A DNA stretch of 64,000 nucleotides, from NCBI RefSeq assembly GCF_017916515.1, contig NZ_JAFMTA010000001.1:372001-436000 (forward strand), written 5' to 3'. Below are positions 1-8,457 of the stretch, piece after piece (within the stretch, counting starts at the first letter, position 1; each line of letters starts with the position of its first letter). The notes beneath the pieces were generated by a model. That model saw only the letters and a program-made list of their open reading frames with translations, had not been told where the DNA came from and made no database searches. The position numbers were made by a program, and so were the translations under genes. The DNA is from Naasia sp. SYSU D00948. Its GTDB lineage: Bacteria > Actinomycetota > Actinomycetes > Actinomycetales > Microbacteriaceae.

Positions 1-750
1 TACTCGGCGCTCACCTACCGGCTGAGCCGGCGGCTCCCCGGGATCGTCAAGTGGGCGGTGCGGCGGGATCAGCGCAAGCGCCTCCCGGAGGGCTACATCG
101 AGCGCCACCTCACGCCGTCCTACGAGCCGTGGGATCAGCGGTTCTGCGTCGCGCCCGACGGCGACCTGTTCGCGGCGATCCGGTCGGGCACGGCCCGCAT
201 CGTGACCGACCACATCGAGCGGCTCACCGAGGACGGCGTCCTCCTCCGCTCGGGGGACCACCTCCCCGCCGACGTCCTCGTCACGGCGACCGGGCTCCAG
301 CTCCTCCCCCTCGGCGGGATCTCGCTCGCGGTCGACGGCACCGAGGTCGAGATCGGCCGCACCGTCGCCTACAAGGGCATGATGCTCTCCGGCGTCCCCA
401 ACTTCGCGCTCGTGATCGGGTACACCAACGCCTCCTGGACGCTGAAGTCCGACCTGGTCGCCGCCTACGTGTGCCGGCTCCTGAACCACCTGACGCGGAC
501 CGGACAGGACATCGTGGTCCCCGTCGCGCCCGAGCTCGACGAGGCCTCGCTCGAGCCCCTCATCGACTTCACCTCCGGCTACGTGCGCCGGAGCATCGCG
601 ACCCTGCCGAAGCAGGGCCCGGCCGCGCCCTGGCGGCTGCACCAGAACTACTTCCGGGACCTCCGGATCCTGCGGGACGGGCCGCTCACGGACGGGGTGC
701 GGTTCGCGCAGGCGGGAGCGCGGCTGCCCCTGGAGGAGGTGAGCCGATGA
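1..750 (+). CDS. Flavin-containing monooxygenase (FMO/Baeyer-Villiger type), C-terminal part
   Basis: The frame is open from the first base, so the start and the FAD-binding Rossmann fold lie upstream of the window. The visible 249 residues carry the typical late part of class B flavoprotein monooxygenases: an LPADVLVTATGLQ stretch (the D-ATG motif) and, near the end, PNFALVIGYTNASWTLKSD, a signature of this family. Such enzymes use NADPH and FAD to insert oxygen into ketones or heteroatoms. The stop overlaps the start of the next gene (ATGA), so it is translationally coupled to an alpha/beta hydrolase. That pairing fits a ketone-to-ester-to-acid route in which the hydrolase opens the ester. 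The substrate cannot be read from the sequence. Confidence 0.85.
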   Translation, partial: YSALTYRLSRRLPGIVKWAVRRDQRKRLPEGYIERHLTPSYEPWDQRFCVAPDGDLFAAIRSGTARIVTDHIERLTEDGVLLRSGDHLPADVLVTATGLQLLPLGGISLAVDGTEVEIGRTVAYKGMMLSGVPNFALVIGYTNASWTLKSDLVAAYVCRLLNHLTRTGQDIVVPVAPELDEASLEPLIDFTSGYVRRSIATLPKQGPAAPWRLHQNYFRDLRILRDGPLTDGVRFAQAGARLPLEEVSR

Positions 751-1604
751 CCACCTCGCTGGCGCGGTCCGCGGAGCTGCGCGTCGCCGGTCGCCGCGTC
801 CGCTACCGCGACACCGGTCGCGGCGAGCCGGTCCTGCTCGTGCACGGCATCGGCCGGAGCCTCGAGGACTGGGACGAGCAGCACGACCTGCTGTCCGAGC
901 GCCACCGGGTGATCAGCGTGGACCTGCCGGGCTTCGGCTGGTCGGACCGACTGCCGCACACCACGACGCTCGACCGGCTGGCCCGGTGGATCGCGGTCTT
1001 CCTCGACGAGCTCGGGGTCCGCGAGCCGGTCCACCTCGTGGGGAACTCGCTCGGCGGCGCCGTCGCGATGACCTTCGCGGCGGAGCATCCCGACCGGGTG
1101 CGTGACCTCGTGCTCGTCAACAGCGCCGGCTTCGGCCGCGAGGTCACGCTGGGCCTCCGGCTGCTCGCCCTGCGCCCTCTCGCGCGCCTGCTGCTCAAGC
1201 CGAGCCGCACGAGGGCCGCCCGCGGCCTCAAGGGCATCTTCCACGACCCCGCCTTCGTGACCGAGGAGCGGATCGCGCACGCCCACGCTCTGGCTCAGCG
1301 GCCGGCCGACGCGATGCTCGAGACCGCCCGGCAGCTCGGCACCTTCCGCGGGGTCCGGGAGCCGTGGCGCAGCGAGCTGCTCGCCCGCATGGCGGACCTG
1401 CACTTCCCCGTCCTCGTCGTCTGGGGCGCGAAGGACCTGATCCTGCCCGCGGTCCACCTCGAGGCCGCGAGGACGGCGCTCCCCCGCGTCCGCACCCACC
1501 TCTTCGACGACACGGGCCACATGCCGCAGATCGAGCAGGCGGAGCGGTTCGCGGAGCTGATCGAGCGGTTCTGGTCCGCGGAGAGCGACGAGGGGCGCGC
1601 CTAG
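747..1604 (+). CDS. Alpha/beta hydrolase
   Basis: A 285-residue alpha/beta-hydrolase-fold enzyme. The N-terminal half has the oxyanion region LLVHGIGRS, the GFGWSDR loop and the nucleophile elbow GNSLGG (serine nucleophile). The acid is probably in the WGAKDLILP segment and the histidine in DDTGHMPQIEQ near the C terminus. Size and motifs fit esterases and C-C bond hydrolases of the MhpC/lipase group. The ATG overlaps the stop of the monooxygenase by 4 nt, so the two probably act in sequence on the same substrate. The TAG stop lies in the tetranucleotide CTAG, which also supplies the TAG of the convergent downstream gene. Confidence 0.88.
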   Translation: MTTSLARSAELRVAGRRVRYRDTGRGEPVLLVHGIGRSLEDWDEQHDLLSERHRVISVDLPGFGWSDRLPHTTTLDRLARWIAVFLDELGVREPVHLVGNSLGGAVAMTFAAEHPDRVRDLVLVNSAGFGREVTLGLRLLALRPLARLLLKPSRTRAARGLKGIFHDPAFVTEERIAHAHALAQRPADAMLETARQLGTFRGVREPWRSELLARMADLHFPVLVVWGAKDLILPAVHLEAARTALPRVRTHLFDDTGHMPQIEQAERFAELIERFWSAESDEGRA

Positions 1605-3007
1605 GACCGGGACGCCCCGCGCTCCTCCACGAGCTCCCGGTGCGCCGTGCTGTGCAGGTGGAAGTCCCGCACGTCGCCCGCGGAGAGCGTGAGCAGGATG
1701 CCGATGTCCAGCACGAGGTTGAGCACCCACAGCTGGAACGCGAGGCCGGACGGCGCCGGCGGGCCGCTGCTCAGGCCGATCGCGATCCCCACCACGCTGA
1801 GGGTGAGGGCGACGAGCCGGGCGGCGGGGTGGCCGGTGAACGTGAAGTGACCGAGCAGCACGTAGATGAGCGCCGCCAGCAGCATGCCGGGCAGCAGCAC
1901 CGAGAGCCGCTCGGGCGACCCCGGCAGGTCGAGCCACCAGGACTGCTCCGGCGCGGAGAACGCGGCGACGCCGAGGACGCCCGCCATGCCCGTCCCCACC
2001 GCCACCGCCGCGCGCGCGAGGATGAGGGCGTAACCGAAGTAGAGCGTCATCGGACGCTTGATCCGGTTCGAGGACGCGGTGTCCTTGACGGCGTCGATCA
2101 GGGATCGGGCGGACCCCAGGGACGCCTCGAGGCGGCCGCTCGGCACCGAGGGAGCCGCCTCCGGGACCCGGATCCCGCGGAGGTCGACGACGGGCAGGTC
2201 GCCGTCCGTCTCGATCGCGTCGCCGCCGCCGTTGCGGGAGTGGTAGCCGGAGGAGAAATGGCGGATGACCGTCGTCTCGGCCTCGGGGTTGGCGGCCGAC
2301 AGCGTGCCGACGATGTGGTCGCGCTCCTGGTCGGTGTCGCCCGCGATCTTGTGCGTGATCTGGAGGGTGAAGATCGAGAGCCCGACCCGCCGGTCGTAGG
2401 TGCCCGCGGCGAGCCAGTCGACGGCGGCTCCGCCGGGGAGGAACCACCCCTCGGGCGTGCGCCAGAAGCGGACGTGGTGCCGCCGGGCGGGGCTGCCCTC
2501 GACCTCCTGCTGGTAGGTGAACGCCTGCATCCGGCCGAACAGGAACAGCGGACTCACGGGAGCGGTCGGGTAGGTGCGGCGGGTCAGCGTCGACGTGACG
2601 ATCCGGAGTCCGCTCCGGAAGCCCAGCTCGTCGGCCAGCTGCCACCCGGCCCGTGACATGGCGGTGTGGATCTGCTCCTCGGACCCGAGGAAGGCCACGT
2701 TGACCGGATCGCCGAGAAGCCCCTCGTAGGTCCTCGTCCTGCCGATGAAGTAGTCGGGGACGTAGATGATCGTGAGCATCGTGTGGATGCGCGGCAGGAG
2801 CAGGTAGGCGAGCACGACCCACAGGACGAGCACGAGCCACCAGTCGCTGATGCCCCCGAGCACCATCTGCCGCACAGTGAGCACGGCGAGCCAGCCCGCG
2901 GCGATCGCCCCGAGCAGGAAGAAGACGCCGTCGAGGACGACGACGACGGGCTCCGACAGCCGGGGAGCGTGCGGCAGCGCGTGCCTGTGCCGGCTGGGCC
3001 TGCCCAT
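1601..3007 (-). CDS. LssY C-terminal domain membrane protein
   Basis: A 468-residue membrane protein. Two hydrophobic segments lie near residues 20-80, followed by a soluble region of about 200 residues resembling the LssY C-terminal domain: DPVNVAFLGSEEQIHTAM, an RHHVRFWRTPEGWFLPGGA block and an IFTLQITHKIAGDTDQERDHI block. Four further hydrophobic segments fill the last 130 residues. A GGAGGCGGG ribosome binding site precedes the ATG, and a TAGGTT hexamer upstream is a possible -10. LssY-like domains occur with PAP2 phosphatases and secretion-linked proteins, but their function is unclear. No partner gene is adjacent and it appears monocistronic. Confidence 0.75.
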   Translation of the reverse strand: MGRPSRHRHALPHAPRLSEPVVVVLDGVFFLLGAIAAGWLAVLTVRQMVLGGISDWWLVLVLWVVLAYLLLPRIHTMLTIIYVPDYFIGRTRTYEGLLGDPVNVAFLGSEEQIHTAMSRAGWQLADELGFRSGLRIVTSTLTRRTYPTAPVSPLFLFGRMQAFTYQQEVEGSPARRHHVRFWRTPEGWFLPGGAAVDWLAAGTYDRRVGLSIFTLQITHKIAGDTDQERDHIVGTLSAANPEAETTVIRHFSSGYHSRNGGGDAIETDGDLPVVDLRGIRVPEAAPSVPSGRLEASLGSARSLIDAVKDTASSNRIKRPMTLYFGYALILARAAVAVGTGMAGVLGVAAFSAPEQSWWLDLPGSPERLSVLLPGMLLAALIYVLLGHFTFTGHPAARLVALTLSVVGIAIGLSSGPPAPSGLAFQLWVLNLVLDIGILLTLSAGDVRDFHLHSTAHRELVEERGASRS

Positions 3008-3124
3008 CCCGCCTCCGCTGGTCCTCGGTCCGCCTGCCGGACGTCCCTGACGAACCTACCGCCCCGCGCTCCGCCCCTGAGCATCCCTCGCATAGCCCAT
3101 GGGCAGCCGACCCGCCAAGTCCGG

Positions 3125-3217
3125 GGCTCGTCATATTTCCCCGCGTGGCGCCGTGTTGAGGAGTGTGCCGGTTCGTGTCACGAGCGGTGTCGGCACCGTT
3201 CGACCGCTCCCTAGCCT
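3125..3217 (+). promoter_or_regulatory. Promoter region of the ABC/monooxygenase operon with a shared motif
   Basis: A TAGCCT hexamer (3212-3217), the -10 form seen before several genes in this window, lies 42 nt before the ATG of the solute-binding protein. Upstream are an inverted repeat GTGCCG (3165-3170)/CGGCAC (3191-3196) and, at 3125-3145, GGCTC-GT-CATATTTCCCCGCG. A near copy of this last motif, GGCTC-CATGTTTCGCCGCG, stands before the FMN reductase at 9976-9994. The recurrence at two promoters of one functional cluster suggests a common regulator-binding site. Confidence 0.4.
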
Positions 3218-3259
3218 GAGCGGGTTCCTGCCCCTGCATCCCCTCGAGGAGACCGCGTC

Positions 3260-4894
3260 ATGCGCCAGCGTCCCCGCACCACTCTCCCGCTCGCCCTCGG
3301 GCTCACGTCGATGATCGCGCTGAGCGGCTGCGCGGCCGGCAGCGCCTCGTCCTCCTCCGGAGAGCGGGTCGAGGGCGGCACCATCGTCTACGCCCACCAG
3401 CAGGAGCCGCCCTGCGTGTTCGGCGGGTGGATCGAGCAGGCCTACCTCTCCTACCAGGTGCTCGACAACCTCGTCTCGCTCGACGAGGACGGCGAGGTCG
3501 TCCCCTGGCTCGCCGAGGAGTGGTCCGCGTCCGAGGACGGCCTGACCTGGACCTTCACCCTTCAGGAGGGCGTGCAATTCACGGACGGCACCCCGGTGGA
3601 CGCGGAGGCGATCGCCTACAACTTCGACTACTGGGTCGCGGGCGGCAACAGCACCGCGCAGGTCTGGCTGCAGGACTACTACGAGTCCGCGAACGCGGTG
3701 GACGAGCGGACGGTGGAGATCCACCTGAAGGCCCCCTACCCGCGCCTCGCCGACAACCTCACCCAGGGCTACTTCGGGATCCAGTCGCAGCACGCGCTCG
3801 AGACGCGCAGCGACGAGGAGAACTGCGCGGCTCCCATCGGCTCTGGGGCCTTCACCGTCGAGCACTGGACCCGCGGCCAGAACATCACGCTCGTCCGCAA
3901 CGACGAGTACACGTCCTGGCCCGCGAACGCCGAGCACACCGGCCCCGCGTATGTGGAGCGCATCGACTGGCGCTTCGTGCCGGACGGCACCACGCGCGTC
4001 GCCGCGCTGCAGAGCGGCGAGGTCGACGCGGTGTACGACGTGCCGGCGGTCCAGTGGCAGTCGGTCGAGGACGGCGGCTTCGAGCTCCACCGGTACATCA
4101 CGCCGGGACGCCCCCAGCAGCTGTCGTTCGACACGAAGGAGGGCCCGTTCACCGACCAGCTCGTGCGCCAGGCCTTCGCGTACAGCCTGGACCGCGAGGA
4201 GATCGTCGGGACGATCGGCCACGGCGTCATCCCCTGGGAGGGCAACGGCGGCGTGAGCCAGGCGACGCCCGGCTACAGCGAGAAGGCCGCCGGCTGGTAC
4301 TCGTACGATCCCGACCGGGCGAACGAGCTGCTCGACGAGGCCGGCTGGACGGAGCGCAACTCCGACGGCGTCCGGCTGAAGGACGGCGAGCCGCTGAAGG
4401 TCGTCCTGCCCTACGGCGCCGGATCGATCCTCAACGCCGACGGCGCGGCGATCCTGCAGGGCGTCAAGGAGCAGGCGTCCGAGGTCGGCTTCGACGTGGA
4501 GCTGGTCCCGGTTCCGCAGAGCGAGCTCTTCGCGGGCGCCTACTCGACGCCCGAGGAGCGCGACTTCGAGGTCGGCTACTGGACCTCGGTGACCGCCGGG
4601 ATCCTCTACATCAACTGGCGCCCGAGCACGGAGGAGGCCCCGAACTACAACAACGGCGCCTTCTACGACGACCCGGAGCTCGCGGCGATCATCCTCGAGG
4701 CGAACTCGACGGCCGACGTCGAGGCGCAGAACGCGCTGTACGCGAAGGCCCAGGAGTACATCGCCGAGCGGGCGCTCGCGATCGGCCTCTACGACCGGCT
4801 GAGCACCCTCGCGGTGGACCCCTCGCTGCGCGGGGTGTGGCAGGAGCACGCACAGGGAGGGCCGACGTTCTATGACGCGCACTTCGTCCAGTGA
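3260..4894 (+). CDS. ABC transporter substrate-binding lipoprotein, peptide/nickel (SBP_bac_5) family
   Basis: A 544-residue lipoprotein. The signal peptide ends in the lipobox ALSGC with the lipidated cysteine near residue 24. The mature protein has the family 5 hallmarks: VYAHQQEPPCVFGG at the start, YQVLDNLVSLDEDGEVVPWLAEEW, the GLTWTFTLQEGVQFTDGTPV block, and the long C-terminal lobe. Such proteins capture peptides, nickel or assorted small organics outside the membrane. A GAGGAGA ribosome binding site lies 7 nt before the ATG. It leads an operon with two permeases, a fused ATPase and an LLM monooxygenase, so the ligand is probably the monooxygenase substrate rather than a peptide. The gene overlaps the next start by 23 nt. 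Confidence 0.92.
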   Translation: MRQRPRTTLPLALGLTSMIALSGCAAGSASSSSGERVEGGTIVYAHQQEPPCVFGGWIEQAYLSYQVLDNLVSLDEDGEVVPWLAEEWSASEDGLTWTFTLQEGVQFTDGTPVDAEAIAYNFDYWVAGGNSTAQVWLQDYYESANAVDERTVEIHLKAPYPRLADNLTQGYFGIQSQHALETRSDEENCAAPIGSGAFTVEHWTRGQNITLVRNDEYTSWPANAEHTGPAYVERIDWRFVPDGTTRVAALQSGEVDAVYDVPAVQWQSVEDGGFELHRYITPGRPQQLSFDTKEGPFTDQLVRQAFAYSLDREEIVGTIGHGVIPWEGNGGVSQATPGYSEKAAGWYSYDPDRANELLDEAGWTERNSDGVRLKDGEPLKVVLPYGAGSILNADGAAILQGVKEQASEVGFDVELVPVPQSELFAGAYSTPEERDFEVGYWTSVTAGILYINWRPSTEEAPNYNNGAFYDDPELAAIILEANSTADVEAQNALYAKAQEYIAERALAIGLYDRLSTLAVDPSLRGVWQEHAQGGPTFYDAHFVQ

Positions 4895-5891
4895 CGCGCC
4901 GGTCGTCGCGGGGGCTCCGGCCCCCGCGGCGGCCCGCCCATCCCGGCTCCGCTCAGCCGGCCGGCTCCTCGCGGGCCGCGTCGTCTCCGCCGTCGTCGTC
5001 CTCTGGGGCGCGGCCACGGTCGCGTTCTTCGCGCAGCAGCTCCTGCCGGGCGACCGCGCGACCGTGATCCTCAACATCCGCACGGGCCGCGCGCAGCGCC
5101 GTACCCCCGAGGAGCTCGAGCCGATCATCGCCCAGTTCGGGCTCGACCGCAGCGTCCTCCAGCAGTACCTGGACTTCCTCCGGGGGCTCGTGGTCGGCGA
5201 CTTCGGCACCTCGTACCAGCAGTTCCGCCCGGTCACCGCGATCCTCGGCGAGCAGCTCGCCGCCACGGTGACCCTGTCCCTGGTCGCGATCGCGATCTCG
5301 TGGGTGCTGATGGTCGTCTGGGTCACCCTCACCGCCGGGCGGGGACCCCGCGTCGGCGCGGTCGGCTCGGGCGTCGACGTCGTGGCCGCGGGCCTGCCGC
5401 ACTACTGGCTCGGCATCATCCTCCTGCTCGTCTTCGCGCTGGGGCTGCGGTGGTTCCCGGTGATGGGCGGGACGGGCCCGGCCGGCATCGTCCTGCCCGC
5501 CCTGACCCTCGCGATCCCGCTCGCGGGCTTCATGGCCCAGGCCACGCGCACCGAGTTCGAGCGGGCGCTCGAGCAGCCGTTCGTCGTGAGCGCGCGGATG
5601 CGGGGCATGGGCGACACGGCGGTGCGGCTGCGGCACGTGCTGCGGCACGCGGTGCTGCCCGCCGTCACGCTGTCCGGCTGGGCCCTCGGCGCGACGCTGT
5701 CCGGGGCCGTGGTCGTCGAGTCGATCTTCTCGCGGCCCGGCATCGGCTCGGTCCTCGTCACCGCCGTCAACTCGCAGGACCTCCCGGTGGTCGTCGGCGT
5801 GGTCACGCTCGTCGCCGTCGTCTACGTCGTCGCGAACCTCGCGGTCGACATCGCCTACACCCTGATCGATCCGCGAGTGAGGCTCTCATGA
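4872..5891 (+). CDS. ABC transporter permease, DppB-like
   Basis: A 339-residue inner-membrane permease of the peptide/nickel type. It has the first transmembrane segment near residues 35-55, the periplasmic QFGLDRSVLQQYLDFLRGLVVGDFGTS block typical of DppB proteins, and the cytoplasmic coupling (EAA) loop around RMRGMGDTAVRLRHVLRHAVLPAVT. The last third has ESIFSRPGIGSVLVTAV, also characteristic. An unusually long alanine/proline-rich N-terminal tail of about 30 residues is present. The start lies 23 nt inside the binding-protein gene and the stop overlaps the next permease by 4 nt, indicating tight translational coupling. Confidence 0.9.
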   Translation: MTRTSSSDAPVVAGAPAPAAARPSRLRSAGRLLAGRVVSAVVVLWGAATVAFFAQQLLPGDRATVILNIRTGRAQRRTPEELEPIIAQFGLDRSVLQQYLDFLRGLVVGDFGTSYQQFRPVTAILGEQLAATVTLSLVAIAISWVLMVVWVTLTAGRGPRVGAVGSGVDVVAAGLPHYWLGIILLLVFALGLRWFPVMGGTGPAGIVLPALTLAIPLAGFMAQATRTEFERALEQPFVVSARMRGMGDTAVRLRHVLRHAVLPAVTLSGWALGATLSGAVVVESIFSRPGIGSVLVTAVNSQDLPVVVGVVTLVAVVYVVANLAVDIAYTLIDPRVRLS

Positions 5892-6739
5892 CCGCTCTCC
5901 GCCCCGCCCGCTCCCCCTCGCGCCCGTCCCGCAGACGCGCACCGTGGTCGCTGGCCCCGGCTGCCGCCCTGGTCGGGTTCCTCGGGATCGCGCTCGTCGC
6001 ACCGCAGGTCCTCGCGACCCACGACCCGTTCGCGCTCGACTACGCGGCCGCGCTGCAGCCGCCCTCGCTCGCGCACTGGTTCGGCACGGACGAGTCGGGA
6101 CGCGACCTGTACAGCCGCGTCGTCTTCGGCACCCGGGAGTCCCTCGCGATCGGTCTCGGCGCCGCGGCGGTCGGGCTCGCCGGCGCCATCGTCCTCGGTG
6201 CCCTCGCCGCTCTCGGGCCGCGGCCGGTCGCCGCGGCCGTCGACCGCCTGCTCGAGGTGCTGTTCGCCTTCCCCGCGCTGCTGCTCGCCCTGCTGCTCAT
6301 CGCCATCGCCGGACCGAGCGCGCTCACCCAGATCCTCGCGGTCGGCGTGGGCACGGCGCCCGGCTACGCGCGCATGGTGCGGGGCCAGATCCTCGCGGCG
6401 AAGAACTCGGGCTACGTCCAGGCGGCCGTCGCCCTCGGCCATACCCGGTGGCGCATTCTTCGCGCCCACGTGCTGCCGAACGCCCTTCGGCCCCTCGTCG
6501 CGGTCTTCGCCCTGTCGGTGGGTCAGTCGATCGTGTGGGCCTCGAGCCTGTCGTTCCTCGGCCTCGGGGTCGCGCCGCCCTCGCCCGAGTGGGGCGCCCT
6601 GCTCGACGCCGGGCGCACGTACATCGTCCAAGCGGGATGGCTCGTCGTCATCCCGGGACTCGTCATCGTCGCGCTCGCGCTGACCGCGACCACTCTCGGC
6701 CGCCACCTCCAGGCCGGCCTCGAGCGAGGGGAGAAGTAA
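5888..6739 (+). CDS. ABC transporter permease, DppC-like
   Basis: A 283-residue second permease. It carries the DppC pattern HWFGTDESGRDLYSRVVFGTRESL near residue 60, then several membrane segments, and the coupling loop YVQAAVALGHTRWRILRAHVLPN. It forms the heterodimeric channel with the preceding permease. The ATG shares bases with the preceding stop (ATGA), and its TAA abuts the next ATG with no gap, so permeases and ATPase are made as one translational unit. Confidence 0.9.
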   Translation: MTALRPARSPSRPSRRRAPWSLAPAAALVGFLGIALVAPQVLATHDPFALDYAAALQPPSLAHWFGTDESGRDLYSRVVFGTRESLAIGLGAAAVGLAGAIVLGALAALGPRPVAAAVDRLLEVLFAFPALLLALLLIAIAGPSALTQILAVGVGTAPGYARMVRGQILAAKNSGYVQAAVALGHTRWRILRAHVLPNALRPLVAVFALSVGQSIVWASSLSFLGLGVAPPSPEWGALLDAGRTYIVQAGWLVVIPGLVIVALALTATTLGRHLQAGLERGEK

Positions 6740-8443
6740 ATGACCGCGATCGACACCGCCGTCCGGTTCGAGCGGGCGGAGCGCCGGGACGTCCCGCCGG
6801 CCCCGCGGCTCCGGGTCCGGGGGCTCGACGTCGGGTTCCGGGTCGACGGCGCCGTCCGCCGGATCGTCTCCGGCGTGGACCTCGACCTCGCCCCGGGCGA
6901 GTGCGTCGCGATCGTCGGCGAGTCCGGATCGGGCAAGAGCGTGACGGCGCGATCCCTCGTCGGCCTCACGGGGCGCGGCGCCGTGGTCGAGGCGGAGGAG
7001 CTCTCGCTGCACGGCCGGGACGTCCGGCGCTTCCGCTCCCGCGACTGGCGCCGCGTCCGGGGACGCGAGGTCGGGTTCGTGCTGCAGGACGCCCTCGTCT
7101 CCCTCGACCCGCTGCGGCCCGTCGGCGCGGAGATCGCCGAGGCGCTCCGCCTGCACGGCGTGCCCCGCGGGGAGCGGCGCGCCCGCGTGCTCGAGCTGCT
7201 CGCGGCCGTCGGCGTGCCCCTCCCCGAGCTGCGGGCGCGGCAGCGACCCGGCGCGCTCTCCGGCGGGCTCCGCCAGCGCGCGCTCCTCGCGTCCGCGATC
7301 GCGCTCGATCCCGACGTCATCATCGCCGACGAGCCCACGACGGCGCTCGACGTCACGGTTCAGGCGCAGGTCCTGAGCCTCCTCGAGGAGCGGAAGCGGC
7401 GCGGCGCGTCGATCGTGCTCATCAGCCACGACCTGTCCGTGGTGGCGCGGCTGGCCGACCGGATCCTGGTGATGCGCTCGGGCTCGGTCGTCGAGCAGGG
7501 GCCCTCCACGGACGTGCTGCGCAACCCCGTGCACGACTACACGAGGGCCCTCATCGCCGCCGTGCCGAGCGCCGCGACGCGTGGCCGCGCCCTCAGTCCG
7601 GTGGCGCCGCCGGCCGCGGCGCTCGGCTCGTCCCGGCCCGCGCCCGCCGCGGCCGACGCCCCCGTTCTCCGCGCCCGCGGGCTCGTCAAGCGCTTCGTGC
7701 GCCCGGACGGCACGGAGACGCGGGCCGTGGACGGCGTCTCGTTCGACCTCGCGCCCGGCGAGACGCTCGGGATCGTGGGCGAGTCGGGCTCGGGCAAGAG
7801 CACGACCGCGAAGCTCGCGCTAGGCCTCGAGGAGCCCGACGCGGGCACCGTCGAGGTCCTGGGCGAGCCGTGGTCGCCGCTGCCGGAGAGCCGCCGCCGG
7901 GAGCGACGCCGGCTGATCTCCGTGGTGGACCAGGACCCGCTCAGCTCCTTCGACCCGCGCTGGAACGTCGAGCGCATCCTCGTCGACGCCCTCCCCGAGG
8001 CCGAGCGCCGGGATGCGGCGCGGCGGCGGGCGCGGGTGCGCGAGCTGCTCGAGCTGGTGGGCCTCCCCGAGGCGGTGCTCGCGCGGTTCCCGCTGCGGCT
8101 CTCCGGTGGCCAGCGCCAGCGGGTGGCGATCGCCCGGGCGCTCGCGCCCCGTCCGTCCGTGATCGTCCTCGACGAGGCGGTCTCCGCTCTCGACGTCACG
8201 ATCCAGGCGCAGATCCTCGACCTGCTCACCGCCCTGCAGCGCTCGTCCGGTGTCGCGTACCTGTTCATCTCGCACGACCTCGGCGTGATCAGCCACCTCA
8301 GCGACCGGGTGCTCGTGATGAAGGACGGCGTTGTCGTCGAGGAGGGCACGGCCGAGTCGGTCTTCGAGCGGCCGGCGCACCCCTACACGCGCGAGCTCGT
8401 CGCCTCCATCCCCGATCTCCCCCTGGCCGCGTCCGCGTCCTGA
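6740..8443 (+). CDS. ABC transporter ATP-binding protein with two fused ATPase domains
   Basis: A 567-residue fusion of the DppD- and DppF-type ATPases. Domain 1 (about residues 25-265) has Walker A GESGSGKS, a signature LSGGLRQR and Walker B VIIADEP. Domain 2 (about 305-555) has Walker A GESGSGKS, signature LSGGQRQR and Walker B VIVLDEA. The linker is rich in alanine and proline. In domain 2 the residue after Walker B is Ala in LDEAVSALD, as often seen in DppF-like subunits, and the catalytic Glu is kept. It powers import by the two permeases upstream. The LLM monooxygenase gene follows after 14 nt. Confidence 0.92.
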   Translation: MTAIDTAVRFERAERRDVPPAPRLRVRGLDVGFRVDGAVRRIVSGVDLDLAPGECVAIVGESGSGKSVTARSLVGLTGRGAVVEAEELSLHGRDVRRFRSRDWRRVRGREVGFVLQDALVSLDPLRPVGAEIAEALRLHGVPRGERRARVLELLAAVGVPLPELRARQRPGALSGGLRQRALLASAIALDPDVIIADEPTTALDVTVQAQVLSLLEERKRRGASIVLISHDLSVVARLADRILVMRSGSVVEQGPSTDVLRNPVHDYTRALIAAVPSAATRGRALSPVAPPAAALGSSRPAPAAADAPVLRARGLVKRFVRPDGTETRAVDGVSFDLAPGETLGIVGESGSGKSTTAKLALGLEEPDAGTVEVLGEPWSPLPESRRRERRRLISVVDQDPLSSFDPRWNVERILVDALPEAERRDAARRRARVRELLELVGLPEAVLARFPLRLSGGQRQRVAIARALAPRPSVIVLDEAVSALDVTIQAQILDLLTALQRSSGVAYLFISHDLGVISHLSDRVLVMKDGVVVEEGTAESVFERPAHPYTRELVASIPDLPLAASAS

Positions 8444-8457
8444 CGAAAGGATCCCTC

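Noticed and set aside
3171-3200. TGTCACGAGCGGTGTCGGCACC resembling the opening of a SAM-IV-type riboswitch
   Set aside because: Only the first short motif fits. The downstream conserved GGCAACCC core and pseudoknot segments are absent within the 60 nt before the start codon.
648-3239. Very long minus-strand open frame of 863 codons
   Set aside because: It lies antisense to the hydrolase and out of frame with the LssY-C gene, and its product is arginine/alanine-rich with no domain. Such frames are expected when nearly all third positions are G or C.
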